64,000 bases of DNA from assembly GCA_019095985.1 (NCBI GenBank), contig CM032659.1, positions 18,917,258 to 18,981,257 on the forward strand, given 5' to 3'. Below the pieces are notes generated by a model, which saw only the letters and a list, made by a program, of their open reading frames with translations, ran no database searches and had not been told where the DNA came from. The position numbers and the translations under genes are program-made. Of the stretch, positions 45,225-58,244 are shown in pieces. Numbering within the stretch: the stretch's first letter is position 1; each line of letters begins with the position of its first letter. Source of the DNA: Streblospio benedicti. Lineage: Eukaryota > Annelida > Polychaeta > Spionida > Spionidae.

Positions 45225-48207
45225 TATTTGCCATCTGCCACCTGCCAACTTGTGTAAGTTAGAGTGTAAAACGGGGGTTTGCGGAAGTCACGAGGATTTG
45301 AGCTATTGGTGGAACACATGGGGCCAGGGGTCTGTCGGCTGCTTAAAAGGCTCCCAGCAGGTCCAGGGCAAAGCCCATCTTACCTCAAACTTGAAGCTTC
45401 TAAATGTATCATGTTTTTGTGACTGGACACTAAACCCCAAAAATGAAACATTAATTCCAATTACATTTCAAATTATTGTGTGTGTTTGTGTGTTACCCAT
45501 AAACATCGCCCTTGACATTTTAGTAGTGAAAGTGTACTTTTAGCAAGTACCGCAACTTGCATAAAATTAGTGGACGTATGTATATCCAGACAACTTTTAT
45601 GGTAGGAGCTTGCTTGCCATAGAAAGATGAGAGAAAGAGAGATAAGAATAAAATTGTAACAACGTTTATCATTCAAACACTTAAACCTTTGTTTGATACG
45701 TCAGATCCGAGCAAATGAATATTCAATTTAGATTTTTTTCCTATTTCTTTTTCTGTAGGCTATATAGATTTTGTACTTATATTGCATAAAAATCTTCAAG
45801 TATGTTTCAGTATCACACTGGGTTTATATATTTTAGATAATTTGGCCTACTGGACTATAATAATGTAGAGATGACACATTTAGTTTAGTATAATGGAATT
45901 AATTATTTTCATTAAAAGATATAACCTTTATATGAACAGAATTTCTCACCAAATAAAACAGGGTAACAGATTATACAAATACCGTGTGTTAAAAAACACT
46001 ATTTCATTTTATTCTCTTGTAGATGCATTTCATTTTCCCATAAAGAATCTTAGAAACAGATAAGGCTTTCTATTGCTAATAGCTAGATTGGTACCATTTG
46101 TAAATCGGGTATATATATTTCATTTCCCTTCTCTCACATCTCACTAACAATGATATTTCTATTCTTAATATTAAGGTTGCATCACTTTGCAAAAATACTT
46201 TTATCATATTTGCCACAAATTGAATTAATAATATGTTTGTTATAGTCTCTGATTGCAATACTGTGATAACTACACATGTATATACAAAGTTCATTTTCAG
46301 AGCTCAATCATACAGCTTAGCTTGAAAGGTCATTGATAAAACAACACTGGATTGGACTACACATTAATGTAAAGTATTATGCTTTATGTGGAGTATTCAT
46401 AAAAACTTTGTATAATCAGTCTTGACAATCAATGTTGTCAAGGGATGCAGGTGAAAGTTTTGTGGGACTATTGCAGAACTAATGCACTAATGCAGAAAGA
46501 AGATAAAAAGTATTAAGTATTTTATATATTTGAGCTAAAGCACTAGGTGTCATTATATATAGTGTATAGTTTTATTTTTCAGCTGTATTCTTGATAAAAT
46601 GAAATTTTGTTTTAAAATATAAATTGTGACTTCATTCATAACGTTTTCGAACTCCCAAAGGCTCCTTTACAAATTAAAACACCGACAGAAATGAAATACA
46701 AGTAAAATATACAGTGCAAGATTATCAGTCTAACAATGTACATATAGTACATAATTAACAGATTAACATATATATAATAATTTGTAATAATAATTTGTTT
46801 CAAGACAAAAATTAAGTAGTAATCAAGAGAGAATATTCCCATTTTTTCTGAAGGTGCCTCTAACTGGTGTCTACAGCATGCTATGCAGCCTTCGGAATAT
46901 CGGACCCCCACGAAAATTGTAGCAACCAGAACATTTGGTCCTACCATATATATAGTTAAAGTCTGTGACCCCAACAGCATGCATTTTAAAGCCTTAGACC
47001 CTCGGCATTCAAATTTAAACATAGGAACTCGGATCTCTCTACCCTTTCTGTAAAAAACCCGAATCTCATCGTAAATGATGATTTTGTCCGTAGCTTCTCA
47101 CTGGCCTTGCAACCATAATGCAGATTATTGAAATAGAAACTGCGCATTGAATTATTGACTACAAATAAGCAACATACATGTACATGTTCCTATCATGCAT
47201 TAGAGTCGCCCTGTCCTGAATATAGGATTTGAATTAATCATTGTCTTGGCACACTAGACGTGTGCCTCTATTGATGCTAGTTCCGCCAACCTAGTGCTCA
47301 ATACATTATCAAAATGATTAAATATACTAAATTACACATTTTTACAGACAGAAAATACTTCAATTGACAATAATAACCGATCAGCTATCTAACTTTGTTT
47401 TCATTCTAGAAATGGACCGGGTGGACCCAGAAACGTACAAATTGCATCGAGCAGGTGCGTCAGGTAATGATGAGCGTCTCAAGGAACTGCTAGAGAACGG
47501 GGTCGACCCTGACGCTAGGGATGAGTTTAAGCGAACGCCACTCATGGGAGCGGCGGAAAATGGAGAGCTAAAATGCATGGATATTCTGCTCAGAGCAAAT
47601 GTTAATGTCAATGCTAAGGACAAGTTTGGTCGATCTCCACTTATATTGGCGGCGAAAAATCTACATCTAAATTGTATGAAGATGCTACTGGAGGCAGGAG
47701 CGAATGTACATGCTGTGGACAATCGTGGGCACAATGCACTTGATTTTGTCCATCTGAAAATTCGACATAACAACGGAAGAGCGTGTGAAAAACTCCTGCT
47801 CCAGAATGGTGCAACTTTGCAGGAAGAGACGACCAATAGTAATGACGAGGAAACGGAAATCCGAGGTATAAGCAACAGTTGCGGGGGTAAGTAATGCTGC
47901 GTAACAGTGGCTCTTATGACAATATGCAGTACACTTATGTTTAAGTCAAGAGTAATACAACTAGTGCACTTATACCGGTAATAACAAGTCTGGGCATTCT
48001 GCACACACAAGATATACACATAATTAAACACATACCATGACTTAGAATTAGACGTGTGCAGTGAAAACAGTTTCATCAGCAACAAGAATAACATGTATAA
48101 GAAGAAAAAAAATAATAAACATGCCTGACCATGCTTGTGCCCGTTGTACCCTTCTATAATAGTAGTAAAGGGGTACGGTATAGGGTTGTAAATCAAAGTA
48201 GTTTAAA
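45225..48207 (+). repeat. Segmental duplication, copy 1 (~3.0 kb)
   Basis: It starts CCATCTGCCACCTGCCAAC and ends around ATCAAAGTAGTTTAAAAAT. It matches 48217-52972 in the same order and orientation with few differences apart from insertions, and includes the ankyrin exon and flanking intron. The copies abut head to tail with about 10 bases between them. Confidence 0.9.
47410..47886 (+). CDS. Ankyrin-repeat protein exon, copy 1
   Basis: The exon lies between acceptor TTCATTCTAG and donor GTAAGTAATG and codes about 158 residues from the ATG at 47412, ending in phase 1. Ankyrin repeats: LHRAGASGNDERLKELLENG, RTPLMGAAENGELKCMDILL, RSPLILAAKNLHLNCMKMLL, and a fourth ending CEKLLLQNGA. Each has the family's helix-turn-helix and VDPDARD/VNVNAKD/ANVHAVD hairpins. 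The tail is acidic (TTNSNDEETEI). Ankyrin arrays bind partner proteins; the partner is unknown. The ATG lies two bases after the acceptor, so the 5' UTR is spliced, or the exon is internal. No following exon is evident before copy 2 begins. Confidence 0.85.
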
Positions 48208-48521
48208 AATTTCATTTGCCATCTGCCTGCCAACTTGTGTAAGTTACAGTGTAAAGTGGGGGACTGCGGAAGTCACGAGGATTTGAGCTCTTGGTGGAAC
48301 ACATGGTACAAGTGGTCTGCCGGCTGCTTAAGCCTCCTAGGTCCAGGGTAAAGCCCATCATACCTCAACTTTGAAGCTTTTAAATGTATCATGTTTTGAG
48401 TTTCTTAAAAGACGTGCGAGACAAATGCTTCCATAATTATTAACCACGTTATAACCTTGGCTATGAACCAGGTGGGTTTTTGTGACTGCACGCCAAACCA
48501 AAGGATAAAACATTACAAACC

Positions 48522-48752
<231 letters not shown>

Positions 48753-50314
48753 CCATAAACATCGCCATTGCCATTTTAGTAGTGAAAGTGTACTATTAGC
48801 AGGTACCGCAACTTGCATGCAATTAATGGACGTATGTATAATGTATATCCAGACAACTTTTATGGTAGGAGCTTGCTTGCCATGGAAAGATGAGAGAAAG
48901 AGAGAGAAGAATAAAATTGTAACAGCTTTTATCATTCAAACACTTAAACCTTTGATTGATACGTCAGATCCGAGCAAATGAATATTTAATTTAGACACCT
49001 TGTATTTTCTAAAATATTACTGTAGGCTATATAGATTTTGTACTTATATTTCATAAAAATCTTCAAGTGTGTTTCAGTATCACACGGGGTTTATATATTT
49101 AAGATAATTTGGCCTACTGGACTGTAATAATGTAGAGATGACACATTTAGTTTAGTATAATGCAATGAATTATTTTCATTAAAAGATATAACATTTATAT
49201 GAACAGAATTGAATTTCTCACTAAATCAAACAGGGTAACAGATTATACAAATACCGTTTGTTAAAAACACTATTTCATTTTATTCTCTTGTAGATGCATT
49301 TCATTTTCCCATAAAGAATCTTAGAAACAGATAAGGCTTTCTATTGCTAATAGCTAGATTGGTACCATTTGTAAATCGGGTATATATATTTCATTTCCCT
49401 TCTCTCACATCTCACTAACAATGATATTTCTATTCTTAATATTAAGGTTGCATCACTTTGCAAAAATACTTTTCTCATATTTCCCACAAATTAAATTAAT
49501 AATATGTTTGTTATAGTCTCTGATTGCAATACTGTGATAACTACACATGTATATACAAAGTTCATTTTCAGAGCTCAATCATACAGCTTAGCTTGGAAAG
49601 GTCATTGATAAAACAACACTGGATTGGACTACACACTAATGTAAAGTATTATGCTTTATTATGGAGTATTCATAAACACTGTGTATAATCCGTCTTGATA
49701 ATCAATGTTGTCAAGGGATGCAGGTGAAAGTTTTTTGGGGACTATTGCAGAAGTATTGCACAAATGCAGAAAGAAGATAAAAAGTATTAAATATTCTATA
49801 TGTTTGAGCTAAAGCACTAGATCTCATTATATATAGTGTATAGTTTTTTTTTTCAGCTGTATTCTTGATAAAATGAAATTTTGTTTTAAAATATAAATTG
49901 TGACTTCATTCCTAATGTTTTCGAACTCCCAAAGGCTCCTTTACAAAATAAAAACACCGACAAAATGAAATACAAGTAAAATGTACAGTGCAAGATTATC
50001 AGTCTAACAATTTACATAATCAAATATGTAATAATTTGTTGCGATAATTTGTTTCAAGACACAAATTAAAGTAGTAATCAAGAGAGAATATTCCAATTTT
50101 TCTGATGGTGCCTCTAACTGGTGTCTACAGCATGCTATGCAACCTTCGGAATATCGGACCCCCACGAAAACCAGCAACCAGAACATTTGGTCCTACCATA
50201 TATATAGTTAAAGTCTGTGACCCCAACAGCATGCATTTTAAAGCCTTTAGACCCGCTGCATTTAAATTTTAAACATTAGGAACTCAGGATCTCTACCCTT
50301 TCTTTAATATATAT

Positions 50315-51420
50315 ATATCCGCAAGCATTGGGAAACACATATATATCATTCAAAAGCACTAAAAATGCTAATAAGACCCTTCCCCCAAAATTTCGTCCTC
50401 AAGTGGGACGAACCCCCGGACCTCTGGGTTGGGAATGATAATTGACCAAGTATGTATGCTGGGGGGTACAGACATCGGTTCAGCCGAGTAACCTTTTAAC
50501 AGCTTTGGGATGATGGTATCATTCTGGTCTCTCAGTCTAGGCCACTTTATATAGTTAAATGGAGAAAAACTTGGGGTTGTGCCTGTCTTCAGCTATATCT
50601 ATCGTTGTTAGAAATATGCTTGCTAAAAAGACGTGTGTGAGAGAGAGTATAAAAATATATATATATATATCCGCAAGCATTGGGAAACACATATATATCA
50701 TTCAAAAAGCACTAAAAATGCTAATAAGACCCTTCCCAAAATTTCGTCCTCAAGATTCGAACCCCGGACCTCTGGGTTGAGATGAAAATTGACCAAGTAT
50801 GTATGCTGGGGGGTTACAGAGACATCGGTTCAAAGCCGAGTAACCTTTAACAGCTCGCTGCTTGGGATGATGGTATCATTCTGGTCTCACAACCTGGGGT
50901 CTACCCCGCCAGGCCACTTGATATAGTTAAATGGAAGCTTTAGGGTTGTGGGGCCTGTCTTCAGCTATATCTATCGTTGGTAGAAATATGCTTGCTAAAA
51001 AAAGACGTGTGTGTGAGAGAGAAGTATAAAAAAAAAGTATATATATATCCCAAAACACACATATATATATCATTCAAAAAGCACTAAAAATGCTAATAAG
51101 ACCCTTCCCAAAAGAATTTCGTCCTCAAGTGGGATTCAACCCCGGACACTCTGGGTTGAGATATATCATTGTATGCTGGGGCCAAAACATCCAGTTCCAG
51201 CTGAGTAACCTTTTTAACAGCTCGCTGCTTGGGATGATGGTATTGTCATTCTGGCCCTCACCACCCTTTGGGGTCGTGAGTTCGGGCATATAGTTAAATG
51301 GAAGCTTAGGGTTGTGGGGCCTGTCTTCAACATCTATCGTTGGCAGAAATATGCTTGCTAAAAGACGTGCGTGTGAGAGAGAAGTATAAAAAAAAATATA
51401 TATATATCCGCAAATTGGGA
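50315..51420 (-). mobile_element. Three head-to-tail tRNA-derived SINE-like units
   Basis: Units of about 340-370 bp begin after (TA)n at roughly 50318, 50660 and 51035. Each carries CACTAAAAATGCTAATAAG, then TTTCGTCCTCAAG, GAACCCCGGACCTCTGGG, the GCTGGGG...CATCGGTTC segment and AACAGCTCGCTGCTTGGG. On the minus strand AGGTCCGGGGTTCGAATC is a tRNA-like 3' half with a B box. A shorter remnant follows at about 51395-51440. Units differ by many one- and two-base indels in homopolymers, more than the flanking duplicated DNA. Confidence 0.65.
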
Positions 51421-51530
51421 AACACATATATATCTTTAAACCCAAACATAAATGATTATTTTGTGGTCGTAGCTTCTCCCTGGCCTTGCAAACCATAAAT
51501 GCAGATTTTTGAAATAGAAACTGCGCATTG

Positions 51531-51912
51531 TAGGAATTGACCACGAGATTGGAGTGAGGGTGAGGGTAAATCAGACGTCAGCATGCTCAATTTTGCGATT
51601 GACACGACAATCGAGTGGTCAATCACCATTCTATCATGACTAAAATCCATTTTATTTTAAAATAAATCATATTATAACATTCTCATTGCCAGTCAATTTC
51701 GTTTGTTTTGAGCGCGTTAGTCTAAAATCTGTTGCTCTCCGCTACACGGAACACGCCTTGCGTCGTCAACGGCTGTATTGATATTGTGAGGAGTTTAGAA
51801 TAGCGCTGTGGGTTTTTTTTTTGAGCGTGTTTTCCATCGCAAAAATTGAGCACGCTGATTGACCAATCAGCGTGGGTTATTGGCGGTGATTTTTGCACGG
51901 AATGATAGAATG
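51531..51912. mobile_element. ~382-bp inverted-repeat element present only in copy 2
   Basis: The site is empty in copy 1 (GCGCATTGAATTATTGAC). Inside, CAGCATGCTCAATTTTGCG (51579) is mirrored by CGCAAAAATTGAGCACGCTG (51838), and CATTCTATCAT is mirrored by ATGATAGAATG at the right edge. A small palindrome CGCTGATTGACCAATCAGCG lies near the right end. No frame of note. Confidence 0.65.
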
Positions 51913-52155
51913 AATTATTGACTACAAATAAGCAACATACATGTACCTGTTCTTATCATGCATTAGAGTCGCCCTGTCCTGAATATAAGATTTGAATTAA
52001 TCATTGTCTTGGCACACTAGACGTGTGCCTCTATTGATGCTAGTCCAGCCAACCTAGTGCTCAATACATTATCAAAATGATTAAATATACTAAATTGGCT
52101 TTTTTACTTCAATTGGCACAATAACCGATCAAATCTAACTTTGTTTTCATTCTAG

Positions 52156-52631
52156 AAATGGACCGGTGGACCCAGAAACGTACAAATTGCATCGAGCAGC
52201 TGCGTCAGGTGATGATGAGCGTCTCAAGGAACTGCTAGAGAACGGGGTCGACCCTGACGCTAGGGATGAGTTTAAGCGAACGCCACTCATGGGAGCTGCG
52301 GAAAATGGGGAGATAAAATGCATGGATATTCTGCTCAGAGCAAATGTTAATGTCAATGCTAAGGACAAGTTTGGTCGATCTCCACTTATATTGGCGGCGA
52401 AAAATCTACATCTAAATTGTATGAAGATGCTACTGGAGGCAGGAGCTAATGTACATGCTGTGGACAATCATGGGCACAATGCACTTGATTTTGTCCATCT
52501 GAAAATTCGACATAACAACGGAAGAGCGTGTGAAAAACTCCTGCTCCAGAATGGTGCAACTTTGCAGGAAGAGACGACCAATGGTAATGACGAGGAAACG
52601 GAAATCCCAGGTATAAGCAACAGTTGCGGGG
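52156..52631 (+). pseudogene. Ankyrin-repeat exon, copy 2, frame-shifted at its start
   Basis: Nearly identical to copy 1: the same four repeats and the same acceptor and donor (GGGGGTAAGT). After the ATG (52158-52160) copy 1 reads GACCGGGTGGACCC but this copy has GACCGGTGGACCC, one G fewer. The ankyrin frame is therefore out of phase with the ATG and out of phase with any shared upstream exon. The downstream frame is otherwise open for 157 codons with conservative changes only (for example GAGASGND to RAAASGDD), which suggests either very recent loss, a base-calling error, or use of another start. Confidence 0.7.
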
Positions 52632-53630
52632 GTAAGTAATGCTGCGTAACAGTGGCTCTTATGACAATATGCAGCACACTTATGTTTAAGTCAAGAGTAA
52701 TACTACTAGTGCACTCATACCGGTAATAACAAGTCTGGGCATTCTGAACAAACAAGATATACACGTAATTAAACACATACCATGACTTAGAATTAGACGT
52801 GTGCAGTGAAAACAGTTTCATCAGCAATAAGAATAATATGTATAAGAAGAAAAAAAATATATAGATTAAGCCTAAAACGGATGCCCTGGATCCCATGGTC
52901 TCTGTGCCCCGTTGATTACCCTTCTATAAATAGTAGTAAGGTGTACGGTATAGTGTTTGTAAATCAAAGTAGTATACATACCACACACGCCATAACTCCC
53001 ATACACATTTTGTCAAATTGGGAGGTCATGTTTAAAGACGTAATAAAACTATTGCAGAAAAACGCAAAATTTGACAGTAAATGACCCCTGGATTCACACT
53101 ATTAGTTTTTAGTTTTGTTTGTTGCTTACAAAAGGCCATTATGACATCAGTGGACCGATACACTTCCACATGAAATAATGAGAAGCATTTGGTGAGTGTT
53201 GTAGCAGCCTGCAGTTACTGGGTTCTAGCCAGACCTCTTGTACTCAAATTGTCTATAATGACGTATTATGCACTTGTTGTAAAACAGTATTTCAGTCATC
53301 TCGTAATCTGCATGATGCTAAAATAGCTGGCGTATTGAGTCTGAGATAGGGAAAAATTATTGAGGTTTGACTGACCGTGTCATTTTGTTAGGCGTACTGT
53401 GGTCTTCATTTAATAACGTATCAAACATGTAATGCCGAAGTTGAGTGTGCACTTTAAATCAGCTATTTTTCTACAAGTTTTAAGTTTTGTCGCTTGTATA
53501 TCATTGAAATACAAATTGAAATTTGTAACAAAAAGTTTACTTTTAGTACCAATTGACACATTCAAATACCACTCTTTGGTTTATCAAAGAACTAACTAAA
53601 CATGAATCACCATAAAAATATCATTAACAG

Positions 53631-53864
53631 CTCCAGCACCACCAACGCCAACAGCAACGGCAACAGCACCAAGAATAAGAGTGGCAGCAACATCAGAAGA
53701 AGCTGTAGCAACAGTAGCAACAGCAGGAGCAGCAGGCGTAGCAGCAGCAGAACCACTACCACCGCCACCAATAACAACAGCAGCAGCAACAACATCAACA
53801 ATAAGAGCAGCGGCAACAACTACTGCAGCGACAGCAACAGAAACAGCAGCACCACTTTCCAGGG
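53631..53864 (+). CDS. Candidate Ala/Thr/Pro-rich exon of the copy 2 ankyrin gene
   Basis: CAN-type trinucleotide repeats. An acceptor-like ATCATTAACAG precedes it, and a weak GTGAAT donor follows. Entered in phase 1, as the ankyrin exon requires, it stays open and codes a low-complexity stretch (APPTPTATATAP, then ATTTAATATETAAPLS). The overlapping frame starting at 53602 codes poly-Asn/Ser instead. Because such repeats are open in several frames, this could be simply a microsatellite. Confidence 0.3.
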
Positions 53865-54232
53865 GTGAATTTAGGTTATAATTTATTGCTGCAACAGCTC
53901 TTAGCTCTTAGTAAATATATTTTCTTTGTAATAGGTGAACATTTATCAAACCAACTGTCACGTGTATGACTTCTATACACTTTTATTACACTTCCTTTCT
54001 TCTCAGTCTTAAGTTTTATTGCGACATTATTATTGATTCATATATTAATAACTATTAAACTTAAGCTTATTTCTTTTAACCTTGTCAAAACTAAACCTTT
54101 AATTGGTAATACCTTAACTATTTATTATTGATCACCAAACAGCAGAAATGGCAACATTGTGATAGAATAACAATTTGAATTTAAATTGTATCACAAGTTC
54201 GACTTATCTATTTCTACATTGTTTTATTTCAG

Positions 54233-54315
54233 CACAAAAGCGAAAAGCAAGGACTGCGAAATACAAGGCCTCAAAAAAGCCAAAGCTAAGTATTCTTTAT
54301 TTGATTTCATGTTAA
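54233..54315 (+). CDS. Candidate terminal exon with basic tail, ankyrin gene
   Basis: A strong acceptor (TTTCTACATTGTTTTATTTCAG) is followed by a phase-1-compatible frame coding AQKRKARTAKYKASKKPKLS and then a stop at 54313. The cluster of Lys/Arg resembles a nuclear-localisation signal. It can join the ankyrin exon directly or through the candidate exon at 53631. Short, so uncertain. Confidence 0.35.
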
Positions 54316-55254
54316 ATCACTGTACATTGATTTGATTGCAGTGTCAAGCAGGAATTATTATTGAATGATTTTGTGTTAACTTTAGAAGCTTTATTAAATT
54401 AAAATATTTAACTACATATGGCAGGCCAATTGAATAATATCTAAGTAAGGAAAAATATTCTATTTTCAGCTTTTAATATTTATTATACTTTAAACTATGA
54501 AGAACAACATGTTTTGAAATGAACCTTTTATCTTCAATAGTTTTCCCATTACAACGCATTTTGTAAAGACCAAGCTGGAGTGAAAAACAATGACTCATTC
54601 TTTGCAGGCTTATAAGGTTATATGGGCTAAAAATTAAATTTTTACATTTTCAATGTTTTGTATGCTATAAATGATAAAGAACAACATCTTTTTAAAATGA
54701 ACCTTTTATCATCAATAGTTTTTCTTATATGATACATTTATAGACAGCAACTACTATCAATGTATATTGATAGGCCATGTTCAAACCCATTTTCTCAAAA
54801 CTAAGTTTGCATAGTGGATGAATTTTCTTTTTATATTTCTCATAACCATGAAATCAAATTTTCACAAACGTGTATATATTTGAAGATATATGCATTCTGA
54901 AGAAAACCTTACTAGGGATTTTGATTTTTTTATTTCGTTGATGAATTATGAACGTTTTTGTATTGATTTGCAAGAAAATTCGGAAAATAAGGTGGTTTTA
55001 AAACTTAAAATGCATGTAAAATGATAAATAGGAAAAATATAAAAAAATTTGAGGCAAGGTTTTCTAGATAAATATACAAATTTTGTAACTGAATAGTGAT
55101 TTTGGTCATTTCGATGTTTTACTATCAGTTATATATGCCATGAGCAAAATTGTCATTTTTCATTAATTGCTTTATAAAATTTTTTTCATCAATCTATACA
55201 ATTCAAAACATGTTGTGTCATTAGATTGAATAATTATCTACAAAATAGATTAAT
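54316..55254. other. AT-rich DNA, nothing recognised
   Basis: Contains two related ~190-base stretches (GAACAACATGTTTTGAAATG and GAACAACATCTTTTTAAAATG, each followed by AACCTTTTATC), an old local duplication. No gene. Confidence 0.5.
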
Positions 55255-56830
55255 CCAAATCTATCACATGTGCTTTGAAATTTAAGCTATCACAACCAGT
55301 TTATTTTTTTCTGATGAAAATAAAGCCAAATTTTTTGCTTTAAGGCAAGGCATTGGCGCGGCGTTGATGGAACAGATTTAATTTTTTCTTGAAGCGCGAC
55401 AAATCTATCACATGTGCTTTGATGGTATTTAAGCTATTGGCGCGACATTGACGGAGCCAGTTTATTTTTTCTGATGAATATAAAAGCCAAATCTATTGCT
55501 CGTGCTTTAATGGCATTTAAGACATTGGCGCGACGTTGATGGAACTGGTTTATTTTTTTGGATGAAGAATAAAGCCAACTCTACTGCTCGTGCTTTGATG
55601 GCTATTGGCGCATATTTTAATTGCATTTAAGCTATTGGCGCGACATTGAAAGAACTGGTTTTCTTTCAGAATAAGAATGAAACCAAATCCATCGCTCGTA
55701 CTTTGATTGCATTTAAGCTATTGGCGCGACATTGATGGAAGAGGTTTATTTTTTCTGATGAAGATTAAAGCCAAATCTATCACATGTGCTTTGATGATAT
55801 TTAAGCTATTAGCGCAACATTGACGGAAACGGTTTATTTTTTCTGATGAATATAAAAGCCAAATCTATTGCTCGTGCTTTAATGGCATTTAAGACATTGG
55901 CGCGACGTTGATGGAACTGATTTATTTTTTCTGATGAAGATTAAAGCCAAATCTATCGCTCGTGCTTTAATGGCATTTAAGGCATTGGCGCGATGTTGAT
56001 GGAACTGATTTATTTTTTCTGATGAAGAATAAAGCCAAATCTATCGCTCGTGCTTTGATGCCACTTAAGCTATTTGCGTGACGTTGATGGAACTGATTTA
56101 TTTTTTCTGATGAAGATTTAATCCAAATCTATTGCTCGTGCTTTGATGGCATTTAAGCTATTGGCGCGACATTTATGGAATGTTTTTTTTCTGATGAAGA
56201 TTAAAGCCAAATCTATCGCTCATGCTTTAATGGCATTTAAGGCATTGGTGCGACGTTGATGGAACTGGTTTATTTTTTCTGATGAAGAATAAAGCCAAAC
56301 CTATCGCTCGTGCTTTGATGCCACTTAAGCTATTGGCGCTGAACCTGTTGATGGAACTGCTCGTTTATGGCATTTTTTTTGATGATGAAGATTTAAACCA
56401 AAAATCCAAATCTATCGCTCGTGCTTTGATGCCACTTAAGCTATTTGTGTGACGTTGATGGAACTGATTTATTTTTTCTGATGAAGATTTAATCCAAATC
56501 TATTGCTCGTGCTTTGATGGCATTTAAGCTATTGGCGCGACATTGATGGAACAGGTTTATTTTTTCTAATGAAGATTAAAGCCATCTCTATCACACGTGC
56601 TTTGATGCCACTTAAGCTGTTTGTGTGATGTTGATAGAACTGGTTTATTTTGTCTGATGACAATATAATCCAATTTTATCACGCGTGCTTTGATGGCTAT
56701 TTGCGCGACATTGATGAAACCGATTTATTTTTTCTGATGAAGATTAAAACCAAATCTATCGATTGTGCTTTGATGGCATTTACGTTATAGGCACCATGTT
56801 GATGAGAGAGGCTTATTGTTTGTTGTTGAT
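55255..56830 (+). repeat. ~88-bp minisatellite, about 17 units
   Basis: The unit runs TTTATTTTTTCTGATGAAGA, TTAAAGCCAAATCTATCGC, TCGTGCTTTGATGGCATTTA, AGCTATTGGCGCGACGTTG, ATGGAACTGG. Spacing between successive TTTATTTTTTCTGATGAA words is 87-88 bases over most of the array, with drift at both edges and a disturbed unit near 56340-56400. The length is not a multiple of three and no frame persists. Confidence 0.92.
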
Positions 56831-57599
56831 ATTTACGAAAATCAGCCACAATTGTACTCCCCAGATTTCATTGCTTCTTATGTGTGTTATAAATAGAACA
56901 AATAATCATAGAAATGAATGATTTTCAGCAACACTTCAGGCCATATATCTAAAGGATCCAAGAAATCTATTATGATATAATATTTTATGAAATTCATGAA
57001 TCTATCACATTTCCACTTCAGTTTTAAGAGAGAGAATATTTGTTTAGTAGGTCTTGTAAACATAAAATTTTAGCATAAGCAGTATTTCTTAGTAATGCTC
57101 ACATAACATTTGTACCAAATGCAGTTTTATTTGCAATATTTTGATTATTTTGACTGATAGATAATATTTTCTCAATTGCATAAACAGGGTGCTGTATGGA
57201 ATAAAAATATTTGATTAACTTGTACTAAGCAAATTGCAAATTCTATAAATGTTACGCATTTTTAAGTGCAACAGAGACTGAATTTGATTTTGGACAAAGT
57301 GCAGCTACACCAATACCAAATCAAAGTATATCATATTGGTAGAGTAACTCTTTATACGTTGTGAATTTATAAGCAATATTTTTGTGACAGCTATTCAACA
57401 ATACATTTATTTCTATTTGATAAATACTCTGAAAATTAATATTTAAAAAAATCTTATTTAATATATATCAAAAATGACAATTCTTTATACCTTCTCTAAT
57501 GTCCAAAGTGTCCTTATTTTTTTTTCAAAATGCATTAAGTTTTAAAGATGTAAAACTTTAAAACGTTAGGTATTTTGAAAAAAAAACACATTTAAAAAA

Positions 57600-57646
<47 letters not shown>

Positions 57647-58244
57647 ATATACAGAAATAAATAAAGAAAGAAATGATTAGATATAATGGTGATTTTATCT
57701 TTGAGGGCTGGATGCTTTCATGAGATTACAGTAAAGTGTAATTGAACTTATTTTTCTTAGTTTCAGTCACCACACTTTTACAGTTAAATTTCAGCAATTA
57801 TTAATTGAAGGCTGAATGTACTGATAATGTATATCTTTGAAGGTGCTTTCATTTTGATATATTGAAATATTAATGAACCCTTTTTAACCTATTTTCATTC
57901 TGAAACTTTTGTAGATTAGCTCATTATTACTGCATCAATTTTGCACAAAATTTCAATTGATAAAAAATGTGTAAAAATTATATTAACAAATGTTCGTCGT
58001 ATCATTGTTCTCTCCCATTGCATACAATTGATTTTATATTTTCAATGGCCTCATTTAATTTGTTTTTATTTGCAATAAAATGAATTTAGAATGAAAATAT
58101 TATAAAACTAGATTTCTCATGTTACACAAAGATAATTTATTTGTAAAAAAATGTATTTTATTCTTTTCTAGATACCAGACATAATGTATGCTTGTAAAGA
58201 CGATTATCCATAAATGTAAAGTTAATGACCATACAACGAAAGAC
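56831..58244. other. AT-rich DNA up to the gap
   Basis: No coding frame. A (AAAT)n microsatellite lies at about 57595-57668. Nothing else recognised. Confidence 0.6.
57595..57668 (+). repeat. (AAAT)n microsatellite
   Basis: About 15 AAAT units, ending in AAAG variants. Confidence 0.95.

Noticed and set aside
47381-48196. 271-codon frame on the minus strand
   Set aside because: Antisense shadow of the ankyrin exon; the same holds for the minus frames over copy 2.
53602-53868. Asn/Ser-rich small protein starting at ATG 53602
   Set aside because: CAN triplet repeats are open in several frames; the composition is low complexity and there is no independent support.
55255-56830. CRISPR array or coding repeat protein
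   Set aside because: Units are contiguous 88-bp repeats without unique spacers, in animal DNA, and the unit length breaks the reading frame.
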